Shown here piece by piece: positions 50,341 through 61,900 of a DNA stretch of 64,000 nucleotides. The translations under genes were made by a program, and so were the position numbers. The DNA comes from Monarcha castaneiventris obscurior (Eukaryota; Chordata; Aves; Passeriformes; Monarchidae). Under the pieces are notes generated by a model. It did not search any database. It saw only the letters and a program-made list of their open reading frames with translations, and was not told where the DNA came from. Within the stretch, counting starts at the first letter, position 1. Every line of letters starts with the position of its first letter. The DNA lies in assembly GCA_026261815.1 (NCBI GenBank), contig JAMPIT010000174.1:3224001-3288000 (forward strand). Direction: 5' to 3'.

Positions 50341-52817
50341 TGTTGGCTTAAAAGCCCTAATTACCTTAAACATAGGATGAGAATAGATAATGACCATTGA
50401 GATCAGATATGATTCCTGGAATGGACTGCAGAGAAGTGTCATTAGTTTTAGAATAGCTGATGATTTACAAGCTTTATTAGATATCTTTCATTTTTTATCT
50501 TGTGGACTGAAATGTAATTAGAAAATAACAAATATTGTTATTCACATTGTCGCCGCCAAATGTAGGTACATAACAGAAGTAAATAGTATGAAATGATGAT
50601 GATTAGTTTGGGAAATTCAAATGAAATTATTATTCAAATAAAGGTCAGATTTCTTATCCATTTCCTTCATATAGATGAGAAATGTCAGGTTAAACAATTA
50701 GCTGTTTGTATAGTATACAGCTTGGATCATAATCTCTAAGTGGTGTTTGGAGGCAACACTCAATACTATTACCCTTTAAAGAGATGACACTTTAAAGATC
50801 ATATCACATTGTACTGTAGTTAGGGAAAAACAACCAACATGTACATACACACACACGCTCACTCATGCTAGAAAAGCAGGCAGCACTTTTCTAAAACCTT
50901 CTAGGAGACATAAGTATACCACTTAACATCACTGTATATGCTAATGAAGAATCACCCTCAGTGGAGCTGAATAAAAATTCTGTATTTTAAGTTATTTTGA
51001 AAATTTGGGCATTATATATGTAAAGAGTAACAGAAATTAGGCAGGATGTAATTACACTGGAAAAATAAATATACTAAGTCCAACATACTAAAGGTGGCCT
51101 GCAAGACTGTAGAGATTAGCCAGGAAAAATTAACCATTCTTTGAAATATATTATGTTGGGATGGAAAAAGATGATACAGAAAATTATATATTTAAGAGAA
51201 AATGTTGCTAAAAAAACCCAAACCAGGACACGCAACCATGTATTTAAAATAAAATATCTAATGATAGTTAAAATAATCACAAAATACACTTGGAACCACT
51301 GCCACATTCTCTCCTGACATTATTCCAATGACTTCAAATGAAGCTAGGCCAGCAGAGAATTTGCTTCTTACAATTCTTGTAAACAAAGCTGAGAATTAAT
51401 TCCTGCAATGTTGTTACCAGGCAGATCAATTTTCAGTTTGTATATACCTTAAGAAAACACATCCCTAAAGACTAAAAGACAACTACTAAACACATCTACA
51501 TAATACATAAAATGCAACTTTTCATTTCTGGATCTAACTAAATTGAATGTTGAAGTACAATTAGTGTCTTTAATAATATTTTATCAATGTAATTTTATCT
51601 CTGTTTAGGACATTTTTGGGGTGTTTCTCAACAGATTGTGTCTGGTAATTTGAATATAATTTGATAAGTTTTTTGTTGGGTGGTTTTATAGATATGGCAT
51701 GACCTTTCCTTTTTACCTTTTCCAGTACCTATGCAGAGTTTTTATGGCAAAACTTCAAATAGTCCTATGGCTTAGCTACAAAAATAACTAAACCCCCTAC
51801 AGAGTACTTTTCTTAGCACAAGCCTACCAGCTCTGGAAAGGCAAGTTATTCTATATGGAAAACATTGGTGTAAATATGATCCAAATAATAAATTAATAAA
51901 TAGTGGTTCTTGATGTAGATATCTAAAGTTAATAGGCTTTCCCTGGTCAGCCCTGCTGCTACCTAGATTAGACTTCTGATAAGTCTAATTTCCCTACCTG
52001 CTTCCTGCCAAAATCTTCTCTGACTCACAGAGGCAGGGACATCCTTCTAAACCTTCAGGAGTCCTATCTGACAGCTATTGTTTAAAATCTAGAGAAGTTA
52101 TCAGAATATTGATTTGGCTGAAATAGAGCTGACATGTTGGGTTTAATGCAGTTATATAAATATAGTAACTAGTGGCACATGAGATCCCCTTGGTTCTTAT
52201 CTGCCCTCTAGTTGCCCTTTCAATAAGCTACAGGTCTCCTGAAGGTTGTGAAATACTACAAACAACATGAGATATCTCTGATGATCTACTGTATCTCAAA
52301 TAATGTTAGATATCTATTTGTAAATAACTAAACCACACTCATCGTGACATCACAGCTCATGTACCTGCACATGTAAGTAAATCTTTGGGTCTAGGCCTGC
52401 CTGCCTTGGTTTAATAGCTCTTGCTACCTTATCCTAAAAGCATGCTACTAGACAATTAGATCTCATAAATACATGTGTTTTTTATGTCCTTTTGCTGAAT
52501 TAAAATCAGATCAAAGAAAATATCTGCAGCCCTAATAATTAGCATTGGTATAAAATTATGAAAGTATTAATTTATGATCTCTGAAAAAGTTATACACTTC
52601 ATGTTAAATAATTGTTTAGTTGAAAAAATGAAATGTTCAAAATCACCCATGTGCCATGATAACTTCTTTGTTCCTTTTTTTGGGAACTCAACTCACTCAT
52701 GAACCTCCAGTCATGTCACATCCTCTCATTCTCCTCTACCTTCTGCATTTGATATCTGCAGAATCTATACTGCAGTGTTTGCGCCAGGACACAGACACTT
52801 TTAATTTTCATATTTAG
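50341..52817. other. Unique AT-rich non-coding DNA
   Basis: No repeat or gene recognised. A short ACAC run occurs near 50847. Confidence 0.6.
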
Positions 52818-53082
52818 ACTGCAGGAGAATCTCTCCTCGGCTGCCTGGAGCACATCCTCCCCCTCCTTCTTCACTGGTGTCTGCAGCGCTGTTGAGAGAA
52901 ACCTCTTTTCACTCCTGTCCCCAGGTGCTTTTGCACAGCAGCATTTTCCCTTCTTAAATACCTTATCCCAGAGGTGCTACCACCTTTAGCCATCGGCTCA
53001 GTCCTGGTGAGCACCATTCCCTCTTGGAGCCAGCTGGCATTGAATCTATTGGACACTGGGAAAGATTCTACTCAGCTGGCCA
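52818..53082 (-). mobile_element. Degraded LTR fragment related to the 15938-17327 element
   Basis: On the minus strand it reads, in order, CCAGCTGGCTCCAAGAGGG, GGTAGCACCTCTGGGATAAGG then TATTTAAGAAGGG, and GAAGGAGGGGGAGGATGTGC then TCCAGGCAGCCG and AGAGATTCTCCTGCAG. The same phrases appear in the same order, in altered form, on the plus strand at about 16073-16560 (AACACCTCTGTGATGACAG, GGAGAGGGAGGAGGTGCTCC, TGAGATTCTTCTGTAAG). It therefore belongs to the same broad avian LTR group but lacks the GC-rich tandem segment. Both ends are eroded and no duplication is visible. Confidence 0.65.
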
Positions 53083-54872
53083 GTAAATGTGTAAGGATGC
53101 AACAGTAAGTACTTTACTCCAGGGAAATTTGTACCCTTTCTTAAAATCAATGGAGTCCTTCTTTCCTGAGACCTTATTGAGGTACTGAGTTCACATAATA
53201 TTATGTTTGCTTCCTACAAAGAGTTTTGTTTGGGAAAGATCTCAATGTGTGGTTACCTCCAAACTTCCTTGGGGCTCCACACAAGATAAAGTCTCTACTT
53301 TTTTTTTTTTCTTCCCTTATTTTTTATTCCATTTTTCTTCTTTTTTTTTTTGGTGAGTCTAAAAATTACAGAGGGTTGGAGTAGCAGATTTGCTGCTTAC
53401 AGAAGTAGAACAATAACACTACTGAGAAATTCTGTAAAAATTATAGCAAAATAGCTTATAAAAAGAATACATTATATTTGCATGTTATTTATAGTTTTAA
53501 TTAGAACACCCAATGCTTTAGGATTCAGTGACATAAATTTTCAGTCAGATTTTCTTTATTGGATGGCAAGTGAGCAATGCTAAATCTCTTAATTAAATTC
53601 ATATAAAGTTTCTGTTTGTTTGGTTACGGGTGTCCCATGTTCTGCCCCCAGTTTATTTATTTTGCCACTTATGTTAAAAGAGACACTGGGACTTATAACC
53701 ACTGAATATTCCCTGGCTGCAGGGAAATAGTTACACCCCTGAGGTTTGTTCATTGGTAGCAGAACAGTGCATTGAATTATTTTGTCTGACAAAGACATTT
53801 TTTTCTGTCTCATTTTCAGTTCTTTGTGTTATTACTGCTGTTTTACTGGCATCAAATAGTTTAATATTTTCATTACTTAAGGTGTTAAATGCCACTGGTT
53901 TGTATTAACAACACCAAACCCCAGATTTCAAATATACTCTTATGTTGAATTATTTTATATGGATTTCCACTTTTCACTGCCTCGCAATTTTACTTGCATA
54001 TTTTTCACTTCCTCCCTCAAAACAAACATACAAACAAACAAACAACACCCCCATTTTTTTTGCAAGTGAAAACCCAATTTAGAGAAAAAAACAGTACTTG
54101 CTGGCCTGGCACACGTTTATATTCCAGCTGTGTAATAATGTGCAATCTGTTTCCATGACCACAATTTCACTAATAGTCATTCTGTCGTGTCTTTCAAAGG
54201 TATAAAATAAGATAATTACTTTAAAATGTATATTGATCATACAGATAAAAAAGGAACACTTTTTTTTTTCTTAAGAATTTTAGATTTGAGTACTTTTCTT
54301 AATAGGAAAGTTAGTGATGTGTTTTCTTCATTTCCCCGCACATTTTTCAGTATAAAGTTTTGCTACTGATTGCGTAGGAAAGTGTTCCTGCTCTGGGTAG
54401 AAGAATGTCATGCACCTAAGGTAATTGGAGAGTCACTCAAACTGTTGGATTTTCATGATGACTTGTTAATGTGTTTCTTTTCAGAGCATTTCATAGGCAT
54501 TACTATCTGTAAGTACTGTTTCTGAAGAAAATCTGAACAATTGTGTAATAAGCAGTCAAAACTAGTGCTTATGCCAGGACTGCTTGAACATCTCAGCAAA
54601 GATATGAATTGCTGCCAAGTGTGGATGTATGAAAGATGTATCCTTCTCTCTCCCTGAAATTCTTTCCTGATTAACCAAGTATGTTAGGATATTCTGATTT
54701 TTAAAACAAGATCTAGCAGTAGTAAACTATGAATTACAGGAAACAGCATAATTTATTCCTTCCTATGTATTTCTGACCTAAATAAAATCACTGTAACTCT
54801 CTTCCAATGAATTAATGAGATCATACTGAAAGATAAGTAGATGATAGAAAAATAGATTAATAAATTATAGAT
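53083..54872. other. Unique AT-rich DNA with T-rich tracts
   Basis: Includes two T11 runs within the T-rich tract at 53300-53352 and an AAACAAAC-type stretch near 54020-54045. No gene or interspersed repeat recognised. Confidence 0.6.
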
Positions 54873-54938
54873 AAATAGAATAGAATAATAGAATATCCTG
54901 AGTTTGAAATGTCACATAAGGATCATTGAGTCCAGGTC
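54873..54938 (-). mobile_element. CR1 3' tail fragment
   Basis: Antisense CR1 end: AGAATAATAGAATATCCTGAG followed by AAGGATCATTGAGTCCAGGTC, the typical start of minus-strand CR1 copies. Only the 3' UTR end remains. Confidence 0.8.
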
Positions 54939-55534
54939 CTGAATATTTTAGTTATTAGTTATTTTAGATCTCTTCCTTAACCAGAGCTCCCCAAAATAAA
55001 AGGAAGTTTCTTATTTGGAAAGTGTTTTCACAATTACATTTTTGCTTCTTTGGTAGTAGCTACCAGCTGAAAAAATGTTTAATTAGCTATAAATAAAGAG
55101 ACAGTAGGAGCTAGATGGAAAAAAAGTCTTGGAATCCTTAATGTAATTTCCTGTAGAGATGTTGAAGTCCAAAAATTCTGAATGAAAATGCCTTGATTGT
55201 TCAGTCTCTGTTCTTCCTGAGATCAGTTGTCTTGAAAACTTGATACCAGAAACACTTAAAGACCATGCAGAATACTTAAGATGGTCTAAATAACCCCCTA
55301 AATAAGAAAGTTGAGATCCCTGATATTAGAAAAGTCTGTATAATAGCGTAGCTTGTTTCTACATGCCTGGAGTATTAGAAGAGAAAAAGTGACAGTCTCT
55401 GCAACAATTTACATTCTCATAATCATGAGGTGGCTGTTTGGAGTAAGGATCTGTATTGAAGGACTTTTTCTGGAAGTTTTGCCAGTGTTCAGAAAAGGGT
55501 GGAAGGCTCTTGGAAGCAAGAAAGATGTTCCAAC
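54939..55534. other. Unique AT-rich non-coding DNA
   Basis: Nothing recognised between the CR1 tail and the next LTR. Confidence 0.55.
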
Positions 55535-55988
55535 CTGAAGCCCTGTGGCTCAGGGTTTAACTGAATTCTAGATTCGGTTCTAGAAGTCGGCGTGCCTGAA
55601 GATAAGGCTAAGGCAAGTAACATACGGGGAATTATAAGATAGAATTGGGTTGTGAGCTGTAAAACCTGCCTGCAGAGGCACATGGCAGCACAAAGGAGCA
55701 CACGGTGGCACAGAGAGGTTTGTCTCCACCGGACCCTGGGGGGAGGAGGTGTCACAGGGCAGAGCCCTACGGAGAGGAGCCTGCAGGGAGCTGATGGACA
55801 GTGAACAGCGAGTGACCACCCCATAAAGGGACACTGAGAAACTGTGTGCTGCTGATGTGGCAACACGGGATAGGTCATGCCATATAAGGAAACACTGTGC
55901 CTTAGAAAAGTCTATAAAACCAGCTGGTCTCTTTGAATAAACGATTCAGATTCCCTGCCAGCCTGGGTCCATGATTCAATCACCGACA
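55535..55988 (+). mobile_element. Plus-strand LTR with TATA box and polyadenylation signal
   Basis: A GC-richer block ending ATCACCGACA. It contains a clear TATA box TATAAAA (55913-55919), then AATAAA (55936-55941), then a U5-like end with GCCAGCCTGGGTCCATGATTC. This is the same compact layout as the LTR at 49577 but the sequence differs, so it belongs to another family. The 5' end is uncertain (about 55535), and no matching flanking duplication was found. A 129-codon antisense frame (55878-55489) reads the GC-rich U3 part and is probably fortuitous. Confidence 0.68.
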
Positions 55989-58900
55989 CTAAGATTCTTC
56001 CCTTAGTATAAAAATAATCCTATGGTGTAATTATTTCCGTGTATTTGAATAAAGATATATTTGTTGCCAATTAAATTAGGAGAATATTTAGAAAGCCTCT
56101 TTTGTTTACATTTAGTTGACTGAATAAATTCTATTTAATTGACTGTACAGCAGAGACCTTTTAAATAATTTTATGTGAGACAGGTGGAGAAAATTTTTAT
56201 ACTAAAATACCCATGCTATTTCTGTTTTTTCCCTCCTGAAATGATTCGTGTCAAAATAGTCCACCATTCTTTTAAGAAATACCATCTGCTAAAGGTCTTA
56301 TACTTTAATACGTACTGGCAAGTCTCCTCCCATTCAAAAGTATCATTTCTCCTTATGATCTCTAGCAAAGGTTAATACAGCTGAAAGGGGGAGTTTACAA
56401 CTAATTCAGAGGATGTTTCTCTGATGTGATTTTAAGAGTGTTTATGCTACATTTAAGGTACAGAAAATCAAAGCAGTATAGCTGTCATGTTTGAGTGCAC
56501 CCATAAATAGACTTCTATTCTAGTAGAACTAATTGGTGCAAATGTTGGCTTGTTACAAAAGCTAGTACAACATATTCATAATCACCAAGGATTATGGAAA
56601 TCAAGCATAAGAAATCATATCCCACATCTAAAAAGAAAGAAAAGAAAGAAATGTAATTTGCTTCTTACAGTTCCTTTCAAGACATGAACCCTGAATAACA
56701 TGCAGCCTAAATGGCCTTCACTATTTTTTTACACTTCTTCTCATTTGTTGGTGTCTCTACAGGTTGATTTCTAGATCCTGGGCTGAATTTCCGCTTTCTG
56801 GATGAAATTCTCAAGTCAAAGCTAGCTACATAAAATTTATATACCATAGGGGTATAGAATCATGTGTGTAAGTTCCCAATGCACAGATTTTTTCTGCTAC
56901 AGATTAACCATTAAGAAATGTAAAAAAAAAAAAGTTGTCCAAAATTCTGCCATTCTTCAGAGCCCTTTGGTGTCATGTGTAGCAGGTTTCTACAGCCTAA
57001 TATGTAGGGAATTGTTTAAAATCATAAAGATTAGGCAGACACTGATAAACGGTTTCCAAAGTTCATATGTTTGACAGTCAACAGTTTTCTATTAAATGGC
57101 ATGCGGCAGTAATCGCTCCTTTGTCTCTGTGAAAAGAAAAAAATCAAAACAACTCTCCATTAAAAAAAAGAAGCTAGAATAAGGTTTCAAACTGTAAATC
57201 CTAACCTTACACTCATGTCTAACATAGAAGAAATACAAATTCTGGAGATAATTTGAGCAGTTGCTTTTCCTAATTTTAAAAAATTATTTTGATTTAGTCT
57301 TCCTGGCTGCTACATTAGTATTTACTTGTTTTTTTTTTTTTTCTCTGTGGTTCTGAACAAATAGTCATAATTTTTAAGTTATAAAAATAGTATAAACCCA
57401 TGCTTTTCTTCCAAGTTATCTGTAACTATATGCAAGTTAATAACTAAAGGAGCAACTGGTTTCAAATTTTTCTCTGAGATATTATTTGTGTCTTTTGGAA
57501 GGTATTTATCTTCTATATAAAAGTTGGAGACAAACAAAGACAATGAATATTTTGTAAACTACAATGAATATATTCAGCTAGGTTTTTCTTTCCTTCTTTA
57601 ATAAATTCTTATAGACAGTTAGCTCAAGTAGTATATGCACAACATCTAAGGAAATGCCAGCTCACTATCATCGTTGATATCAGCCCATTTTATCTAAATT
57701 TATCATTTTAGTAGCTTAAAAACCCATAATTATATGGCTATTGCTAGATATGAAGCTTATTAATTATATTATTAGTGATAAATGAGTGAATCATACCTCT
57801 CTTCTATGTATGAATAAAAGGTCTAATTTAGGTCAGCAATTAAATATTCATACATTTATATTATTGGGAGGTACATATCAATTTTTAACTTGCAGAACAA
57901 AACAGTTCACTTTGGTAACAAGAAACAGGAAATGCACAGCATAGCCATAGTAAATATAAGTAAAATATAAACATTTTTTTAATTGAACACAAACAGAATT
58001 TTTTAAAAAATTACCTGTTCTTTTAGCATCTCACTTTCTTTGGTCTACTTGAAAAATTCAACTGATTCACTTATCTTCTGTATTTAGGTGGAAAGAATAG
58101 TGTGGCTATTGGTTATATGCACTGTACTGTAGCAGTGTACTTCATTTCCACAGTGAAAATTATTTTTTAGAAAAAACATTTTGAGGGGATTTAGGATAGT
58201 TTAATTGTCTACAATTTTTCATACATAATAGAACAGAGAGAAAAAGATTTGGTCATGGAACATATATAGTATGAATTTCATGTGAATCTGTTATGATTCA
58301 TTAGCTAAATTATCTTTTGAATAAGAACAAAAAAGTGAGTTTGGGACATTGTTTCCAAAAAGATTGTTATGAGAATAAATGACCACAAAAAAGATGAACA
58401 TGATTTCAGAACTGATGTATAAGCCTCCTTCAGTCCATTAATTTAGGTAATTCAAATCCAAAATGTACTCACCCTTGAAATGTATCCATTTTATTCCAAG
58501 CTACAATTCTGAGAACAATTTTGGTGCCTTGAATGCTGAACAAGAAGTAATGAACAGACATTATTTTTTGAGTATGTATAGAGGCCTCTGTCATTATAGT
58601 ACAAGCTCAAAGTAATTCCTGTTGTTTCAATGCGTGTATTATAAAAAAGTGCTCCTCCGTGTGGCTTCCCTACTTCCCCTTACATGTGCGTTCAGATGTC
58701 TTGATGTCAGAATAATCACATGAGCACATGGAAGATATACATGGATATCAATGAAGTTCGCCCATGCTGAAAAATATAAAAAAACCAAACCAAACCAAAC
58801 CAAACCAACAAAAAAACCAACAAAAACAACCAACCAATCAAGCAAGAAACCCCCCCCCCCCAAAATCAAAAAAGAAGTTCCAGATGTTGAACCTCTTCAT

Positions 58901-61900
58901 AAAAAAATCAATCATCTAATAGTAAAACTTACTCTAAGGAGGAATTCAAATTTTCTCTCTTCACTCCCAAAGCTTGCACTGCTCCTGAGCTAAATATGGG
59001 CAAAGAATTCTCAAGTCAGAAACTGTTTAAAGGAACCTTTGCAGCAAATATTTACTAGATTATATTATTTGAATTACAGAAACAAGAATCTCTTACCAGG
59101 AAAGACCTCATTCTGTTTAGCACTGTTCCAAGAAACCAACAAACCAACCAATCAACCAAGTCTGGATTCTGCAAGTTGTTGATCATAAAAGGAATTTCCT
59201 GTCCCCTCTTCAGTCCGAGTGAGCTGAAGATGTGCAACCTTTTTCCAATGTACGTGATTAGCCATAAGGTTTGTTTAACCTTCATGGTAACTGACACCAG
59301 CAAACTTGCTGAGATTTCTGTTATTGAGATCACTGGAGTCACTATGGCACTTGCATTTTGGAGGGCTTTGACAGCTTAAAATTTACCAGGAGAAAATGAT
59401 CAGATCTGTGACAATCTTTTTGCACACACCTGCTATTTAAACAAAATCCTTCTGTACATCTAATTTGTGGGTAATTCAGTTAATAAGTAAATTGGTTTTA
59501 AATTAAATGCTTTTAAAATCGGCTTATCCCTGACTGTGGTAAACTTTCAAATGAAGTTAGTGCAGCTTATATGTCTATTAGAGATCATTCTGACTAATGT
59601 CCAATTCACCAGACACTTACTTATAGGTTAATGTTTATTCAGAATTAATCACTGGAGTAACACAAGGTCATGCACTGAGTGAGGTAGTTAAAATGAACAA
59701 CTAGGATGCTACTCCTAGGCACTCAGCAAGTCTTTGGATGTCCCTTCAGTAGGTTAATGTTGCAATCTATTATGTGCTAGATTCTATACTGGTTTCTCTT
59801 TCATGGCATACTTCATTATGAAATTAATTTTCTGTCTATGATTTTACATTAACCTTAACTGTACCTGTGAAACTGTCAGCATTCAAAAGAATTACCTTTT
59901 TGTGCTGTACTGAAGATAAGCTAGTAATTGTAATTGGTTAGTATTTTGACTAGATTACCCCAATAACATTTATCAAACAACAAATATTGTTAAGCAAAAT
60001 GTAATTTTATCAGTAATAGTTTATTGACTGTTGTGATGAATTATTCATTTGATTCTCATAATTTCAGAATTGTCTTTAATGAAGAATGTGGAAAAACCAA
60101 AGAAGAATTCTATTTTCTGCTTTGTAATATTTCTGATCAAGGAAATCCTTATCAGTAATGCTTTAAGGATAAGGGAGCCTCTGGAAGAATTATATAGAGA
60201 GTTATTTAGGATTTAGGACCTAGGCTAGAACCAGGCATGGACTTTTTGTTCTGTGGTTCTGGGTTGTAACAGGATCCAGCTCTCTGAAGGCAGCTTTTAG
60301 GTGTCAGTTCAGTACCGATGATGAGTAACAGTTATAAGAATACAACATTTTATACTTGTTCAGTGAACCTCCTTTCCCCCCTCACATTTTTTTATAAATA
60401 ATTTACTATCTTTTACTAAATGTAAAGCCCAAGTTTTTAAACTTTCTTTGAAAATAGACCAGAGTTTACATGACTCAGCATAATGATTTTCAGATGTCAA
60501 CTGAAAATACTACCCATGCTATTTAGGTTATTAATGTACCAGAGTATGAGTACAGAACATACCAAACCATACCATGTCTATAAGGTTTATTTGGTGCTCA
60601 AAACTTATTATTTTTTGGCATACTCATGGTCAATTTGCTTCAACAGCTATTTCTTTCAAAGAAATTGTGATGTGCATATTTCTCATATAAAGAAAATGGA
60701 CAAAAAATGAAATAAAAAAATTAAAAGGTCCATATTCTGAGGTCCAAAAGTGAGAGTTCATTAAAAGGAGATTAAAACCACTGGGATAGAAAAGACAATA
60801 TAAAAAACAATAGTGTTAAATTTACAGTCACACTGCTTACATCTTCTTTATTTTCCTATTTTTCCCAGTAGTCAGTGTTCCTTTGCTTTTCAGTGGAGAA
60901 GATCTCAGCCTTTTATTTTTTCTGTCCTCTTTTGGTTTAAATTTGCATCTTCTTTATTAATAGAGCCATTAACTGATTAAAAAGTGATGTATTTGATTTT
61001 TAGGTATCTTTTTATAGACAAATGAGAAAGAAAAAGAAAAACTCTTAAGTGAGAAGAAAAGATTTAACACTTTGTATATGTTTATGTATGTAGCAGTTTG
61101 GAGGATTTATCTTGCTTAATTTTGTGATCTGAATTAGCAAACTTGCATAAACTAGGCTCCTTGAAAAGTGATGGTGTTCTGATATTCTTTTGATTTTTAC
61201 TATTTAAGAGACAGAATGAATTACTTTTGTGTTATTTAGAGTCAAATAGGTTTACTTAGAACATAGATTTGAAGTAATGAGACAACATAAAATACCCAAA
61301 TTCATTACTGTCATACTTTAATAGATGTAGTGGCTGGTTTTGTGCCTGATTGGGCATTTCTTTCCATTCATCTGGCCTACAGAGAATATCTACTTTGTAG
61401 CTGAGAAAATAATTTGTAATTCCTACTGCTATTTGTTTAATTTTGCTCTCACTTTCTTTTAGAGAAAAAAGGGAATGATGGATACTATGCTCTCTTTTCT
61501 ATATTTCTCTCTTTTTTTTTGTTGCATTCTCTTATTTGTGTACCAGAATCATAAAATACTCCTGGATGTTACAAGAAGATTAAAAACAACACCAAAGAAG
61601 GTGGGTTTAGCAATGGGGTCAGTGCTTAAGCTCACCTATACTTTCCCTTCTGTCTTTGAGGATTTTGATAATTTCATGAGAAAATTTTCTGTGAACTCTC
61701 TACCATCTTCTCCTGAAAGAAATGCCTTTGAATTAGCTGTTCTTCATAATCACCGACAGGGAGACAAAAGAAGTTAAGATAAAAGGAAAGTAGTCTATAT
61801 TTATCTAGATTTTTTAAAAAAGGAAAAAATGTGGGTGTGAACCCTGATCACCCCTTCTAACAAGGATTTGAAGATTTCAATCTTAGATGAGAATTCTGAA

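Noticed and set aside
55489..55878. A 129-codon minus-strand frame.
   Set aside because: Antisense to the GC-rich part of the LTR at 55535-55988, with no recognisable domain.
58850..58861. Short arrays (CAAAC repeat, C tracts, TG/TA microsatellite) as CRISPR-like or satellite arrays.
   Set aside because: Units are too short, with no spacers. They are ordinary simple repeats of a vertebrate genome.
61475..61777. A 100-codon plus-strand frame beginning with a hydrophobic, signal-like segment and preceded by a pyrimidine-rich stretch ending in AG.
   Set aside because: The hydrophobic start comes from T-rich DNA, no domain is recognisable, and the splice-like context is common in AT-rich sequence. 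No neighbouring exon supports it.
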